Source: Pirellulaceae bacterium (GTDB lineage Bacteria; Planctomycetota; Planctomycetia; Pirellulales; Pirellulaceae). From it: a DNA stretch of 64,000 nt. This document shows, in pieces, positions 50,828 through 61,299 of this stretch (positions are counted from its first letter, which is position 1; every line of letters begins with the position of its first letter). The position numbers and the translations under genes are program-made. Under the pieces are notes generated by a model. It made no database searches and was not told the DNA's origin. It saw nothing but the letters and a program-made list of their open reading frames with translations. The stretch covers positions 620,001 to 684,000 of the forward strand of contig JAGYIQ010000001.1 in the NCBI GenBank assembly GCA_018402565.1, read 5' to 3'.

Positions 50828-53800
50828 TGCTATTGATCAAAAGTCGACAAACCGCCGCCAGCCCATGCTCGTGAGCCAGCTGGGACAGAACCGCCAACTC
50901 CTCGTCGGTTGCGGGTCGCAACCAAGCTTGCCGCACCGCACGTTGGATCGCAAGCTCTAATTTGGGCATGTGGGTGGACGCATTCGCTGATTCTTCGGCT
51001 GAGTGAGGCGTCGACGCTGTGAGAGCGGTCGCCCAGCGCTGCGCTTGATGGAGTACAAATGGGTGATTCAGCAGAACCAAGGACTGCAGAGGTGAGGATG
51101 ATTGATGCCGCTGGGGCGCCAGCAGCCCCAGATCGGGAAAGTCCAAGGCCTCGAACAGGGGATCCGCAATCCCGCGCCAAACCACCCGGTAAATGGAGCG
51201 GCGATTGGCACCGGGGCTATCCCAATCAAAATCATCGTAGTGCAATTTGGGAGTGACTTGCGGGCCAGGGCTTTCGCGAAAGTACTTGACTCCGGGGCCG
51301 CCCGGGGACAAGTCCAACGAACCACTAAGTCCCAGTACCGCATCGCGAAAGGACTCGGCATCCAGACGCCGTCGGGTGCTGCGTGCCAACCAGCGGTTGT
51401 CGGGATCGCGTTCCAACAATTCGTCGTTCGAGCGACTGGAGCGTTGATACGCCTGGCTAGTACAAATCAACCGATGCAGATGTTTGAGCGAATCGGTATC
51501 ACGCAACTCGCATGCCAGCCAATCCAAGAGTTCGGGGTGGCTGGGGAGTTCCCCCAGACGTCCAAAGTCGTTGAGCGTGTGGCACAGCCCGCGTCCAAAG
51601 TGGTAGTACCAGACGCGATTGGCCATGCTGCGCCACGTCAGCGGATTCTCCGGGTGCACGATCCAGCGAGCCAATTCCGCTCGGCGGAGGGACTCGTCGT
51701 CGGTCGTTGAACACGAAAACCGAGCCGGGAGGTGGGTCAGGATGGACAACGCCCCGGGCGCGATCTCACCGCGTGGCTTTTCCAAATCGCCGCGGGACAA
51801 GAGTTGGATGGTTCGCGGTTGCGGCAACTGCAGTCGCCCACGTTCGTTCTCGACATCTTTCCCGGCCGCATACAATCGATCGGGTTCGGGCAACTGCTTC
51901 AACTGGTGTTCGGCGTACTTTCGCAGGACTTCCGCGCGGAATGCTTGTGTTTCCGCGGCCGTACGTGCGGCGGCGGACTTCTGTTCAATGCGGCTGGCCT
52001 GGGCCGATAAAGCCAGGGCTTGGTTGGCATCGCCCTCACAGGCTGACAATAAAAACCGACCGATCACATGGCCGCCGCCGTGCGTCTGTTTGAGGCTGAC
52101 CAGGATCCGGCTTTGGGGCGAGACCGGCAGGGGCTCGGACAAGACAAACACCGCGTGATGGGGTTGCCCGACGTGAGGGTGGATGCCCCAGGCCGAGCGG
52201 GGATCATCGTCGATGGCCTGCTGGATCGTCCAACCTGCTTGATTAAAGTCCGCGGTGGCTTGAGCGACTGACAACGATCGAGGGGCGACTTCGTCTGGAG
52301 CGAAGTATTGGAAGCGAATGTCGTTGAGGTGCAAGTTGCCATTGGGGGCTCGGCCCGGGCCCTGCTCGGGCAGCGAGTCATGGGTCAGCAAGTCCAGGCG
52401 AAATGCGGTGATGGTCGTCAGCTCCGAGGTCGCGGTGACGACCACTTCTTCCGATTCCGGGGTGGGCCCCGCGGACAAGAGCGACCCGTCGGAGAGTCGC
52501 TGCAAGTGAGCCCCGCCACTGGAGTAAAACGTCTCGTACGCCAAAGGCTGCCACCTGGGTCCCGGGGTGGCGGCCCACTGTTGAAAGATTTCCTCGGCAG
52601 CCGCCGAGCTGAGCCACGCGGAATCCTCGGCTGCCGCCAATCGCAAAACGTCTTGCCAGTGTCGCCGAGCAGCAGCGACGTCGGGATCGGCGTCGTAGCG
52701 AATCTCGCCTTTCAGAATGCCAGCAAACGTCGCTTGGAGCGAGAAATAATCTTCTTGCGAGATTGGATCAAATTTATGCGCATGGCAGCGGGCGCAATTG
52801 GCAGTCAGACTGAGAAACGATCCGCACACTTGAGTCACCAAATCGTCTCGATCCAAGTACTCGAACGACATCGGCGCTGTCGCAGCCGCGCTTTGGTCGT
52901 AGGGACCTGCCCCCAAGAATCCCAAAGCGGCGATGGCCTGCGGTTGATCGGGAAAGAAGTGGTCCGCCGCTAACTGTGCTTTGATGAAGTCCGACCAGGG
53001 CAAGTCGCGGTGGAATGCGTCGATGACGTAATCGCGATAGGGCCAGGCGTGCGGGCGAAACACATCGTGCTCAAAGCCATGTGAATCGGCGAAGTGCACC
53101 GTGTCGAGCCAATGCCGAGCCCAACGTTCGGCGTACTGTGGCCGCGCGAGACAGTCGTCGACCAGACGTTGCCAGGCGTCCGGTGACTCGTCTCGCTCGA
53201 ATGCCGCGACTTCCTCGCAAGTGGGTTGCAGCCCCAACAGATCGATCCACAACCGGCGGATCAACTCGCGTCGCTCGGCACGCGGCTGCGGTTGCAGGCC
53301 CTCCACTGCGAGTTGCCGATCGATCCAGACATCGATGGGATGGGGGATCGGCAGAGCGTCCGTCTCGGAAGTCGTCGCCGCCCCGACTTCCGCAACATCC
53401 GACAGGGTCCTAGAGATGGTGGGGCGAATCAACGGCTGCAGCGACCACCACTGTTTGGCTGCGTCAGGGTCGATGGCTTGTGGTTCCGTCACGCGTGGAT
53501 CATTGGCGCCCTGCTGGATCCAGCGTTCCAGGATAGCGATCTCAGCGGCGGGGATTTTCTCCGCCGGCATCTGCAGGTCCGGGTCGGTATGGCGGATCGC
53601 GCGCACAAGCAGGCTATCGTTGGGCAGTCCAGGCTGGATGGCCGGGCCGCGATCCCCACCGGTTTCCCAGCCGCTCCGCCAATCCAAGGCCAAGTTACCC
53701 TCCATGCTGCCCGCTTGATGCGAATGGCATGCGTAGCAGTGCCGCTGCAAAATGGGCAGTACTTCCGTCGAGAAATCAATCGGATCATCAGAACGCAGCG

Positions 53801-53966
53801 AAGCCCAGGTCGCCGCGCTGCCGTGCCCCGCCGATAAACTGGCCCAAACCCAAAACCAGACCGCAGCCCAGACCTTCGACCAGACCACTGCCCCGGTCCG
53901 TCCGCGGAACCGGAAACATCGCCGAGTCTCGAGTCCCCAGAGTTCAAACCGTTGCAAAAACACCAT
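50805..53966 (-). CDS. PSCyt1-DUF1549-DUF1553 exported protein (module 2)
   Basis: 1053 residues. An unusual 28-residue basic N-terminus precedes the hydrophobic leader (WAAVWFWVWASL), so an internal start is possible. The cytochrome-like motif C77YAC80H81 opens the PSCyt1 domain. DUF1549 has RWARHWLDTVHFADSHG and CARCHAHKFDPISQEDYF. An insert near 470-640 with jelly-roll-like strands (LTTITAFRLDLLTHDSLP, GNLHLNDIRFQYF) is a carbohydrate-binding-like module not present in module 1. DUF1553 follows (ARWIVHPENPLTWRSMANRVWYYHFG, SPLQSLVLLNHPF). Divergent from module 3, sharing a 217-bp control region. Confidence 0.92.
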   Translation of the reverse strand: MVFLQRFELWGLETRRCFRFRGRTGAVVWSKVWAAVWFWVWASLSAGHGSAATWASLRSDDPIDFSTEVLPILQRHCYACHSHQAGSMEGNLALDWRSGWETGGDRGPAIQPGLPNDSLLVRAIRHTDPDLQMPAEKIPAAEIAILERWIQQGANDPRVTEPQAIDPDAAKQWWSLQPLIRPTISRTLSDVAEVGAATTSETDALPIPHPIDVWIDRQLAVEGLQPQPRAERRELIRRLWIDLLGLQPTCEEVAAFERDESPDAWQRLVDDCLARPQYAERWARHWLDTVHFADSHGFEHDVFRPHAWPYRDYVIDAFHRDLPWSDFIKAQLAADHFFPDQPQAIAALGFLGAGPYDQSAAATAPMSFEYLDRDDLVTQVCGSFLSLTANCARCHAHKFDPISQEDYFSLQATFAGILKGEIRYDADPDVAAARRHWQDVLRLAAAEDSAWLSSAAAEEIFQQWAATPGPRWQPLAYETFYSSGGAHLQRLSDGSLLSAGPTPESEEVVVTATSELTTITAFRLDLLTHDSLPEQGPGRAPNGNLHLNDIRFQYFAPDEVAPRSLSVAQATADFNQAGWTIQQAIDDDPRSAWGIHPHVGQPHHAVFVLSEPLPVSPQSRILVSLKQTHGGGHVIGRFLLSACEGDANQALALSAQASRIEQKSAAARTAAETQAFRAEVLRKYAEHQLKQLPEPDRLYAAGKDVENERGRLQLPQPRTIQLLSRGDLEKPRGEIAPGALSILTHLPARFSCSTTDDESLRRAELARWIVHPENPLTWRSMANRVWYYHFGRGLCHTLNDFGRLGELPSHPELLDWLACELRDTDSLKHLHRLICTSQAYQRSSRSNDELLERDPDNRWLARSTRRRLDAESFRDAVLGLSGSLDLSPGGPGVKYFRESPGPQVTPKLHYDDFDWDSPGANRRSIYRVVWRGIADPLFEALDFPDLGLLAPQRHQSSSPLQSLVLLNHPFVLHQAQRWATALTASTPHSAEESANASTHMPKLELAIQRAVRQAWLRPATDEELAVLSQLAHEHGLAAVCRLLINSNEFLYVE

Positions 53967-54183
53967 GGCAGATCACTCGACTGTCCTGGAGCCCCGCCCA
54001 CCAGTCTAGCCGAACGGCAGCGGCTCAGCCACAAGTCCGCCTTAATTGCTCCCCCACCGCCATTCCTTCGCTCGCCGCTGCCATTTTGGCTGCCAGGCAC
54101 TATAATGGGAACGCAACTGTTGTCCGTTTGCCCTCCAACGAGAGGAGAGGAGAAACGGCGAGCGCCTATGATAGTGAAGTACG
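53967..54183. promoter_or_regulatory. Shared control region of divergent PSCyt modules
   Basis: 217 bp between ATG 53966 (minus) and ATG 54184 (plus). It should contain both promoters. A GAGAGGAGAGGAG purine run at about 54140 could be the distal RBS region of module 3. No palindrome of operator quality was found. Confidence 0.4.
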
Positions 54184-57100
54184 ATGCCGCCAGTGAAGAA
54201 TCAAACGCCGAAGTTTCTTGTTCGTTGGGTGACGCTGTGTTTGCTGGGGTGGGCTTGGCCGACGCTCGAGCCAGCAAACGCCTGGGGAGTGGTCGACGAT
54301 TCCGTCAGTTATCGCCGCGATATTCAGCCGTTGTTGGCGAAGGCGTGTTTCGCCTGCCATGGCCCAGACAATCAACATCGACAAGCCGATTTGCGATTGG
54401 ATCAGGAAGCCGCGGCCAAGGACCATGCCATCGTGGCTGGCGACCCCTCCGGCAGTTCCTTGATTGAACGGATTGAATCGGACGATCCCTCGATCGTGAT
54501 GCCACCGCCCGAGACGGGACAGGTCTTGACTGCCGAACAGAAGGCTGTGATCCGGGCGTGGGTGGCTCAAGGGGCGCCCTACGAGAAGCACTGGGCGTTC
54601 GAACCCATCACTCGTCCGGCCATACCGGAACCGGTGACACCGCCGGCAGCTGGAGCCGAGCCGGAGGCCACTCACCCGATCGATCGCTTCGTTCGTTCGG
54701 CCTTGTTGGCCCAAGGCCTGGCGGCCTCTCCGTCGGCCGCCCCGCACCAACGACTGCGGCGTGTGTATTTTGACTTGATCGGTTTGCCACCCGACGCGGA
54801 TGTCGCAGCCAACTTCTTGCGAGACCCCAGCCAGCAGAACTACCAGGAGATTGTTGAGCAATTGCTGAAATCGCCGCATTACGGAGAAAACATGGCCGCC
54901 GGTTGGTTGGATCTGGCTCGCTATGCGGACACCAATGGTTATCAAAACGATTTTTATCGCAGTCAATGGCCATGGCGAGATTGGGTGATTCGTTCGTTCA
55001 ACCGACATCAGCCCTACGATGAGTTTTTGGTGGAACAGATTGCTGGAGATTTACTGCCCAACCCAACGGACGAGCAGTTGATTGCCACCGGATTCAATCG
55101 CAACAATCGCTCGGTCACCGAGGGCGGGTCGATCGAAGAGGAATGGCAGGTCGAGAATTGCGTCGATCGCGTCGAAACGACGGCCGCCACCTTTTTGGGT
55201 CTGACGATGGGCTGCGCGCGTTGTCACGATCACAAATACGACCCGATCGAACAGCGGGAATTCTTTCAGTTCTATGCCTTCTTCAATAACGTCGATGAAC
55301 GAGGCGTCTACATCGAAACCCGTGGGAACACGGGCCCCCAATTGAAAGTGCCAACAGCCGAGCAGATCGCGGCTTTGTCGGCCGTGGAGACCCGGATTGC
55401 GACCTTGGAGCAACAGCGAGTGGCTGAACTGCAACCGACAGGTCTTGACCAGGCTCTGGCGGCCTGGGACGCCGAACAACCTGACGGCACGGACACGTTG
55501 CCAGCGCCGGCATTCCGCCAGCCCCTGTCGTCGGCGGCGGAGTTCAGCCCTGTGGGACCCGCCCAACGATACACCGGTCAGGCCACGACCGAGGGCCTGG
55601 GCGACCATTGGGATGATATCGATCGCGAGTCGGCATTCAGTTGGTCCATCTGGGTCCACGGCTCGGCTCGGGGCACATTGTTCGCCAAGATGGATGAGGC
55701 CCAGGACCATCGCGGCATCGATGGGATTGTCTTGGAGAATGGCCGACTCAAGATTCACTTGATTCATCACTGGAATCGTGACGCCATCGCCATCGTCTCA
55801 AAAGTGCCGCTGGTAACCGACACTTGGCAGCAGGTGACCGTGACCTACGATGGGACCAGCCGTGCGGAGGGTTTGCGTTTGTACATCGATGGACAGCCGG
55901 TGGGCGTCGACGTCGAAGTCGATACGTTGACGGGCTCCTGGAAAAACGAGGCTGCCGCGATGGTGGGACAGCGTCGCAACTCGGTATTCCTGCAAGGCCT
56001 CGTCGCCGACTTTTGCTGGTTCAATCAACCGCTGTCCCCCGAGCAAGTGCAGCAATGGCGGCGAGCGACGATTGCCCGCACCTGGCAGCAGGCCAAAGTG
56101 GACGGGCAGTTGGCTCCCGCTGCCCTCGATGCTTGGGCAATGGTCATCGCCGATTACTTGGCCGGGGCGGATCCGAATAGTGTCAAGCGCCAATTGAAAG
56201 TCGCGCAGGACGAACGAGCCAAACTCCTGTCGGCGCAGCAAACCGTTATGATCATGCGCGATCGGCCGGAGTATCGACCGACTTACTTGCTCAAACGGGG
56301 GCAGTACGATTTGCCGCAGACGGATGAAGCGCTGTGGCCAGATACACCGGAAGTCCTACCGGCCATGGGCGAGGACCAGCCGAAGAACCGATTGGGGATG
56401 GCGCGTTGGATGGTGGATCGCCGCAACCCGCTGGTGGCCCGCGTGGCAGTCAATCGCCTGTGGGGTCATTTCTTTGGTCGTGGCTTGGTCGAACCACGCG
56501 ACAACTTCGGCATCCAAGCAACCCCGCCCTCGCATCCCGAGCTGTTGGATTGGTTGGCCAGCGAATTGATCGATTCGGGGTGGAGTTTGCAGCATATCCA
56601 GCGGTTGATTGTCTCCAGCCAAACGTATCAACAAGCTTCCGAGCACGATCCGCAGAGAGCGACGATCGATCCCGAGAACCAATGGTTGTGGCGCGGCCCT
56701 CGCGGTCGTTTGTCGGGTGAGCAGTTGAGGGATCAAGCCTTGGCGGTGGCCGGCTTGCTGCAGACCAAGGTTGGCGGCCCATCGGTGTTCCCTTACCAGC
56801 CGGCAGGTCTGTGGGAAGAATTGGCCGGCGGGGCAAACGATGGGCCATATCGCGAATCGGCGGGCGAGGATCTCTATCGCCGCGGCTTGTACGCGTATCG
56901 CAAACGGACGGTTTCACATCCCCAATTGGCCACGTTTGACGCGCCCAGCTGGGAGGTGTGTTACGTCCAGCGAGCGACCACGAACACGCCTTTGCAGTCC
57001 TTGGCACTGCTAAATGGTCCGACCTACGTCGAGGCCGCTCGGCAAGTGGCTGCCAGGCTGCTCGAACAGCACCCCAACTTGAGTCCATCAGGTGCGACAG

Positions 57101-57402
57101 CGGAGAGCGGTGCCGGCGCGAAGGCTGGAGACCGCCCCAGCGAGTCGGAGCTGCAGGCGGCTTGGGCAACGCTGTTTCGCAGCACGCTGTTGCGCCTGCC
57201 AGCGGACGCGGAGCAACGGCAATTGACCGCCAGTTTCCAGCGGAACTTGGACTATTACAAACAAAACAGCGAGGAGGCCCGAGCCCTATTGGGGATCGGT
57301 CGAGCGCCATTGAACGAGGCGTGGGATCAAGCGACTTGGGCAGCCCTGACGATCACCGCCAGCACGCTGATGAACACAGACGAATTCATCACAAAGGAAT
57401 GA
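54184..57402 (+). CDS. PSCyt1-DUF1549-LamG-DUF1553 exported protein (module 3)
   Basis: 1072 residues with a signal peptide (KFLVRWVTLCLLGWAWP). PSCyt1 motif C55FAC58H59. DUF1549 at about 155-355, with NMAAGWLDLARYADTNGYQND and ARCHDHKYDPIEQREFF. A complete LamG domain sits between the DUFs at about 450-620 (FSWSIWVHGSARGTLFAKM, QQVTVTYDGTSRAEGLRLYIDGQ). DUF1553 starts near 735 (MARWMVDRRNPLVARVAVNRLWGHFFG) and ends TPLQSLALLNGPTY. The LamG insertion should give polysaccharide or protein binding. The DUF1501 gene follows after 4 nt. Confidence 0.93.
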   Translation: MPPVKNQTPKFLVRWVTLCLLGWAWPTLEPANAWGVVDDSVSYRRDIQPLLAKACFACHGPDNQHRQADLRLDQEAAAKDHAIVAGDPSGSSLIERIESDDPSIVMPPPETGQVLTAEQKAVIRAWVAQGAPYEKHWAFEPITRPAIPEPVTPPAAGAEPEATHPIDRFVRSALLAQGLAASPSAAPHQRLRRVYFDLIGLPPDADVAANFLRDPSQQNYQEIVEQLLKSPHYGENMAAGWLDLARYADTNGYQNDFYRSQWPWRDWVIRSFNRHQPYDEFLVEQIAGDLLPNPTDEQLIATGFNRNNRSVTEGGSIEEEWQVENCVDRVETTAATFLGLTMGCARCHDHKYDPIEQREFFQFYAFFNNVDERGVYIETRGNTGPQLKVPTAEQIAALSAVETRIATLEQQRVAELQPTGLDQALAAWDAEQPDGTDTLPAPAFRQPLSSAAEFSPVGPAQRYTGQATTEGLGDHWDDIDRESAFSWSIWVHGSARGTLFAKMDEAQDHRGIDGIVLENGRLKIHLIHHWNRDAIAIVSKVPLVTDTWQQVTVTYDGTSRAEGLRLYIDGQPVGVDVEVDTLTGSWKNEAAAMVGQRRNSVFLQGLVADFCWFNQPLSPEQVQQWRRATIARTWQQAKVDGQLAPAALDAWAMVIADYLAGADPNSVKRQLKVAQDERAKLLSAQQTVMIMRDRPEYRPTYLLKRGQYDLPQTDEALWPDTPEVLPAMGEDQPKNRLGMARWMVDRRNPLVARVAVNRLWGHFFGRGLVEPRDNFGIQATPPSHPELLDWLASELIDSGWSLQHIQRLIVSSQTYQQASEHDPQRATIDPENQWLWRGPRGRLSGEQLRDQALAVAGLLQTKVGGPSVFPYQPAGLWEELAGGANDGPYRESAGEDLYRRGLYAYRKRTVSHPQLATFDAPSWEVCYVQRATTNTPLQSLALLNGPTYVEAARQVAARLLEQHPNLSPSGATAESGAGAKAGDRPSESELQAAWATLFRSTLLRLPADAEQRQLTASFQRNLDYYKQNSEEARALLGIGRAPLNEAWDQATWAALTITASTLMNTDEFITKE

Positions 57403-57406
57403 TTAA

Positions 57407-58882
57407 ATGAATAAAGAACAATTAGACAGAGCGACTCAAGCGGCCTTGGCGGGTAATCGGCGAACCTTTTTGCGCTCCAGCGGGTTGTCCTTGGGGACGA
57501 TCGCGGCTACTGGGTTGGGTGTGGCGGGAACGAGCCCACCCGCAGCACTAGCAGACCCGCTGACGGCCAACAACGCATCACCCCTGCGAGCGCGGGCGAA
57601 ACGCGTGATTTACCTGTTCCAATCGGGAGCGCCCTCGCAGTACGAACTGTTCGATTACAAGCCGCAGTTGATGGAGCTGGCGAAGACCGAGTTGCCCGAT
57701 TCGGTGCGGATGGGCCAGCGATTGACTGGTATGACGTCGGGGCAAGCCAGCTTCCCGATCGCTCCTTCGATCTTCAAGTTTGCGCCGCAGGGAGAAAGTG
57801 GCCAGTGGTTGAGCGAGTTAATCCCGCATATTTCGGGTATGGCCGACCAATTGTGCGTTGTCAAGACGATTCATACCGAGGCCATCAATCACGATCCGGC
57901 CATCACCTACTTCCAGACGGGCTCGCAGTTGGCGGGACGCCCGAGCATGGGGGCGTGGGTGGCGTATGGCTTGGGATCGATGAACCAGAACCTGCCCAGT
58001 TACATCGTGATGATCTCACGCGGGACCGGCCGTGCGGCTGGTCAGCCATTGTACGATCGTCTGTGGGGCAGTGCCCAATTGCCCGGCCAGTTCCAAGGTG
58101 TCAAATTGGGGGCGGGCAATGACCCGATCCTCTACTTGAGCAATCCAGCCGGTTGTCCGCCAGATGTGCGACGCCGGATGCTGGACGACCTGCAGCTGCT
58201 CAATGCACAGACCGCAACACGCACGCAGGACCCGGAGGTGGAGACTCGCATTGAGCAGGCGGAGTTGGCCTTTCGCATGCAGACCGCAGTGCCGGAATTG
58301 ACCGACTTCAGCGACGAACCGGCCTCGGTCTTGGAAGCTTATGGTCCGGAAGTTCACAAGCCAGGCACCTATGCTCGGAACTGCCTGCTGGCGCGTCGTT
58401 TGGCCGAACGAGACGTGCGGTTTGTGCAGCTGTTCCACATGGGCTGGGACCAGCATGACAACTTGCCTGACCACATGTCCAAGCAGTGTCAGGACGTGGA
58501 TCAACCCACAGCGGCCTTGCTACGCGACCTGCAGCAACGCGGCTTATTGGACGACACGCTGGTCGTCTGGGGCGGCGAGTTTGGTCGGACGGTCTACTGC
58601 CAGGGTCCGTTGAGCGAGACGAACTATGGCCGGGACCATCACCCCAAATGTTTTTCGATTTTTATGGCGGGAGCTGGCCTGAAGGGCGGATTTTCGTTCG
58701 GTCAAACGGACGATTTCGGCTACAATATCGTGTCGGACCCGGTCCACGTGAATGACCTGCACGCGACGATCCTGTACGCTTTAGGCGTGGACCATCGTCG
58801 CTTGACGATCCCGTTCCAAGGCTTGGATCTCAAGCTGAGTGGCGTCGAGGAGCGAAACCCAGTGACCGCACTATTTCACTGA
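57407..58882 (+). CDS. DUF1501 exported protein (module 3)
   Basis: 491 residues from ATG 57407, with AAGGA about 10 nt upstream in the end of the PSCyt gene. A Tat-type leader (NRRTFLRSSGLSLGTIAATG) is followed by VIYLFQSGAPSQYELFDYKP, IHTEAINHDPAITYFQTG, WGGEFGRTVYCQGPL and DLHATILYALGVDHRRL. Same family as the DUF1501 proteins of modules 1 and 2; the order within the operon is the same. Confidence 0.93.
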   Translation: MNKEQLDRATQAALAGNRRTFLRSSGLSLGTIAATGLGVAGTSPPAALADPLTANNASPLRARAKRVIYLFQSGAPSQYELFDYKPQLMELAKTELPDSVRMGQRLTGMTSGQASFPIAPSIFKFAPQGESGQWLSELIPHISGMADQLCVVKTIHTEAINHDPAITYFQTGSQLAGRPSMGAWVAYGLGSMNQNLPSYIVMISRGTGRAAGQPLYDRLWGSAQLPGQFQGVKLGAGNDPILYLSNPAGCPPDVRRRMLDDLQLLNAQTATRTQDPEVETRIEQAELAFRMQTAVPELTDFSDEPASVLEAYGPEVHKPGTYARNCLLARRLAERDVRFVQLFHMGWDQHDNLPDHMSKQCQDVDQPTAALLRDLQQRGLLDDTLVVWGGEFGRTVYCQGPLSETNYGRDHHPKCFSIFMAGAGLKGGFSFGQTDDFGYNIVSDPVHVNDLHATILYALGVDHRRLTIPFQGLDLKLSGVEERNPVTALFH

Positions 58883-58909
58883 TCCGACAAGACAGAACGA
58901 CGGCTGGTG

Positions 58910-61285
58910 ATGCCTATGACTCGTCCGAATTCCCCGACTGAGGTTCCCTGCCCGCATTGTGGCTTAGTCCAAACATCGCCGGACGTCGGCGTGACTGAGA
59001 TCACTTGTCGTCAATGTGGTCGGCGATTCGGTGGTACGGCGACGGGATCTCTCTTGGCGGGAACAACACTGACGGGCAATCGCCCGCCCCGTCCAGCTGC
59101 GTCTCCGTCATCCGATCCCGTCTCTTTGTTCGACAGTTTGAATCTGGAGTCGCTGGAGCAAGGGGACCTGATTGTGACTCCGGGCCAGTCGCGCCCTAAA
59201 GCAACGCCTCCGGCCGGATCGCGGGGCGATGCCACTCCCCCATCGAGCTCGATGTCGGCGCCAGCCACAGCGAGCAAACCGGTTGACAGAGATTTGAACA
59301 AATCAGTCGTCGCACCTCCCCCGGCAGCGGGGGGCGGGACGACGGCAGCGGCTGGCGAACCGGCAAACGAAAGTCGAAGAACGGCCGAGACCATGGGCGG
59401 TCCTCCCGCGGGTCCGCGGCCACCCGTATTTAACGCCCAGCCCAGCATGGTGTTTCCGGACCTGCAATCGGGCGAGGACCTGGATGTCGCGTGGTTGGCT
59501 GAAAGGCCCGAGTCAACCACGCCGTCTTCGACGAATCGCGACGAACCACCGGTGGAAAGTCGGGGCGACAATCCGCCCAGCGCCTCGGAGGCCGCGGTGG
59601 TTGGCACCGGGCCTCACGCGCTGGAGGTTCTGGAGGACGACCTGTTCCAAGACTTGGAGCATTTGGACTCGGGCGCCAGCGACCAGACCTTGCGGATCGA
59701 CGGAATGGCGTCCGCGTCCCAGGGACAAGTCATCTCGGTTCGTTGTCGGGTTTGTGACACGTTGCAATACATTGAGAGTCGGGCGGGTCACCGACCGCTT
59801 TGTGACGTCTGCCATGCGCCCATTCCCGTGCAGGCCGATGGGACGCCGATCAATACGAAAGGGTCAGGCCGCGGGGCCTGGACTGCTCCGGCGACCCAGG
59901 TTCGCAATGTTTCGGCCGAGGGGGTTGGGACTGCTGAGCCAGCGAGCTCTAGCGACCACGATGAGATCGATGAGCTGATTCGTACTGCGCAAGCCGAACC
60001 ACTCACACCACCAGAAAATTCTTCCACGACTGAAATCAATCCGTCTATTCCAGAAAACAATAACGAACTGCAATTAGCACCATTGGAAAGCAACGCCGGC
60101 GTAGGATTGGACCTATTGTTGCTGGAAGACGAAACTCGTTCTCTGCTGCATGCTCCCGCGGACGATTTGATTGAAACCGACATTGATGACTTGGTGCCGA
60201 TTGAAGACGATGCGGCGGGAGCGGCTGCCGACCAGGCTGCGTTGACTGCGACCGCGACAAGACACGCGGGGATCATCAGTGGCGAGAGTCGCGGCGGCAC
60301 AGCGGCGTCCGACGTGGGTCTGCCCCACGATCCACCGCCCGACGACGTGCTTTACGCCAGGCCGGGCGACACCGACTCGGGTGTCAATGCAGCGTTGCCG
60401 GCCGAGATCGTTTCGAGCCAGCGGGAGGTACCCGTTACGCCGACACCGCCGCCCTTCACGGGGTACGGCAAGCCGGCTGCGACGCAACCGCCCTACCTAA
60501 AATCGGCGAGCAACGTCGAGCCGGACGCTGCGGAGCAAGCCACGTCGAGCGCGAGTGCGGGCAATCCCGATGAACGGGTCGAACAGTTTTTGCAGCGAGC
60601 GGTCGTCAGCCTGTGGCATTTAAGTCGCGCCATACTGCGACCGTTTGGTTCCTGGCAGTTGTTGGGCACGGCAGTGCTGCTCTTCCCACTGGTTGTCTGG
60701 ATGCAGACCAGCTGGAATGCCGCCGCGGGTGATGGGGAAACGATTGAGAAGATTACTGGGTACGCCTACTTGCTCTTATCGTCGGCGGCGGGCTTGCCTT
60801 TGTGGTTGGGACTGTTGGGCGTGATTGCCAACCGACAATCCGCAATGGGGCAGGACGGGCGATTGAGCTGGCCCGCGATCGCCCTGCAGGCGGGTCAATT
60901 TGCCGTGATATTGGCGCTGGCCATACCAGGAGCAGCGGTGGGGACTCCCAGCGGCTTGCCATTGTTGGTGGGCTGTTTGGCGGCCTATACGATGTTACCG
61001 GCTGGGCTATACTTTGTGACGTCCGCGATTGTGGCTCAAGATTGGTTCGCCCTCCGGCACCCCACTGTGATCCGCTCGTTTTCCGAGCGTTTGGCGGACT
61101 GGGCCGCCGCGGGAGTCGTGGTCGGCTTGATTTTATTGGTGGGCACGTTGATGGCATTGATCACGGCCTTCATGGAGACCATCGGACCGACCCTTTTCGG
61201 TATGTTTATCATACCGACATCCATGGCCTACGCCGCCACGATCGGTTATCTGACGGACCGCATCCTTACTTTGACAGAGCAATAG
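58910..61285 (+). CDS. Multi-helix membrane protein with two zinc ribbons and a long acidic linker
   Basis: 791 residues from ATG 58910 (GTG 58907 and ATG 58916 are alternatives). Zinc ribbon 1: C14xxC17 and C33xxC36. Zinc ribbon 2 at about 276-302 (VRCRVCDTLQY, LCDVCHAPIP). Between and after them are Ser/Pro/Asp-rich disordered stretches. Five hydrophobic segments lie in the last 230 residues (LGTAVLLFPLVVWM, YLLLSSAAGLPLWLG, FAVILALAIPGAAV, LLVGCLAAYTMLPAGLYF, VVVGLILLVGTLMALITAF). This resembles the zinc-ribbon membrane protein at 1753-4149 in style, but not in sequence. Function unknown; possibly scaffold or membrane organiser. Confidence 0.8.
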   Translation: MPMTRPNSPTEVPCPHCGLVQTSPDVGVTEITCRQCGRRFGGTATGSLLAGTTLTGNRPPRPAASPSSDPVSLFDSLNLESLEQGDLIVTPGQSRPKATPPAGSRGDATPPSSSMSAPATASKPVDRDLNKSVVAPPPAAGGGTTAAAGEPANESRRTAETMGGPPAGPRPPVFNAQPSMVFPDLQSGEDLDVAWLAERPESTTPSSTNRDEPPVESRGDNPPSASEAAVVGTGPHALEVLEDDLFQDLEHLDSGASDQTLRIDGMASASQGQVISVRCRVCDTLQYIESRAGHRPLCDVCHAPIPVQADGTPINTKGSGRGAWTAPATQVRNVSAEGVGTAEPASSSDHDEIDELIRTAQAEPLTPPENSSTTEINPSIPENNNELQLAPLESNAGVGLDLLLLEDETRSLLHAPADDLIETDIDDLVPIEDDAAGAAADQAALTATATRHAGIISGESRGGTAASDVGLPHDPPPDDVLYARPGDTDSGVNAALPAEIVSSQREVPVTPTPPPFTGYGKPAATQPPYLKSASNVEPDAAEQATSSASAGNPDERVEQFLQRAVVSLWHLSRAILRPFGSWQLLGTAVLLFPLVVWMQTSWNAAAGDGETIEKITGYAYLLLSSAAGLPLWLGLLGVIANRQSAMGQDGRLSWPAIALQAGQFAVILALAIPGAAVGTPSGLPLLVGCLAAYTMLPAGLYFVTSAIVAQDWFALRHPTVIRSFSERLADWAAAGVVVGLILLVGTLMALITAFMETIGPTLFGMFIIPTSMAYAATIGYLTDRILTLTEQ

Positions 61286-61299
61286 AAGCCACAAATGCC

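Noticed and set aside
60802..61299. Long N-terminal extension of the 144-residue protein
   Set aside because: It overlaps the membrane-protein gene in another frame and has no helix or family pattern.
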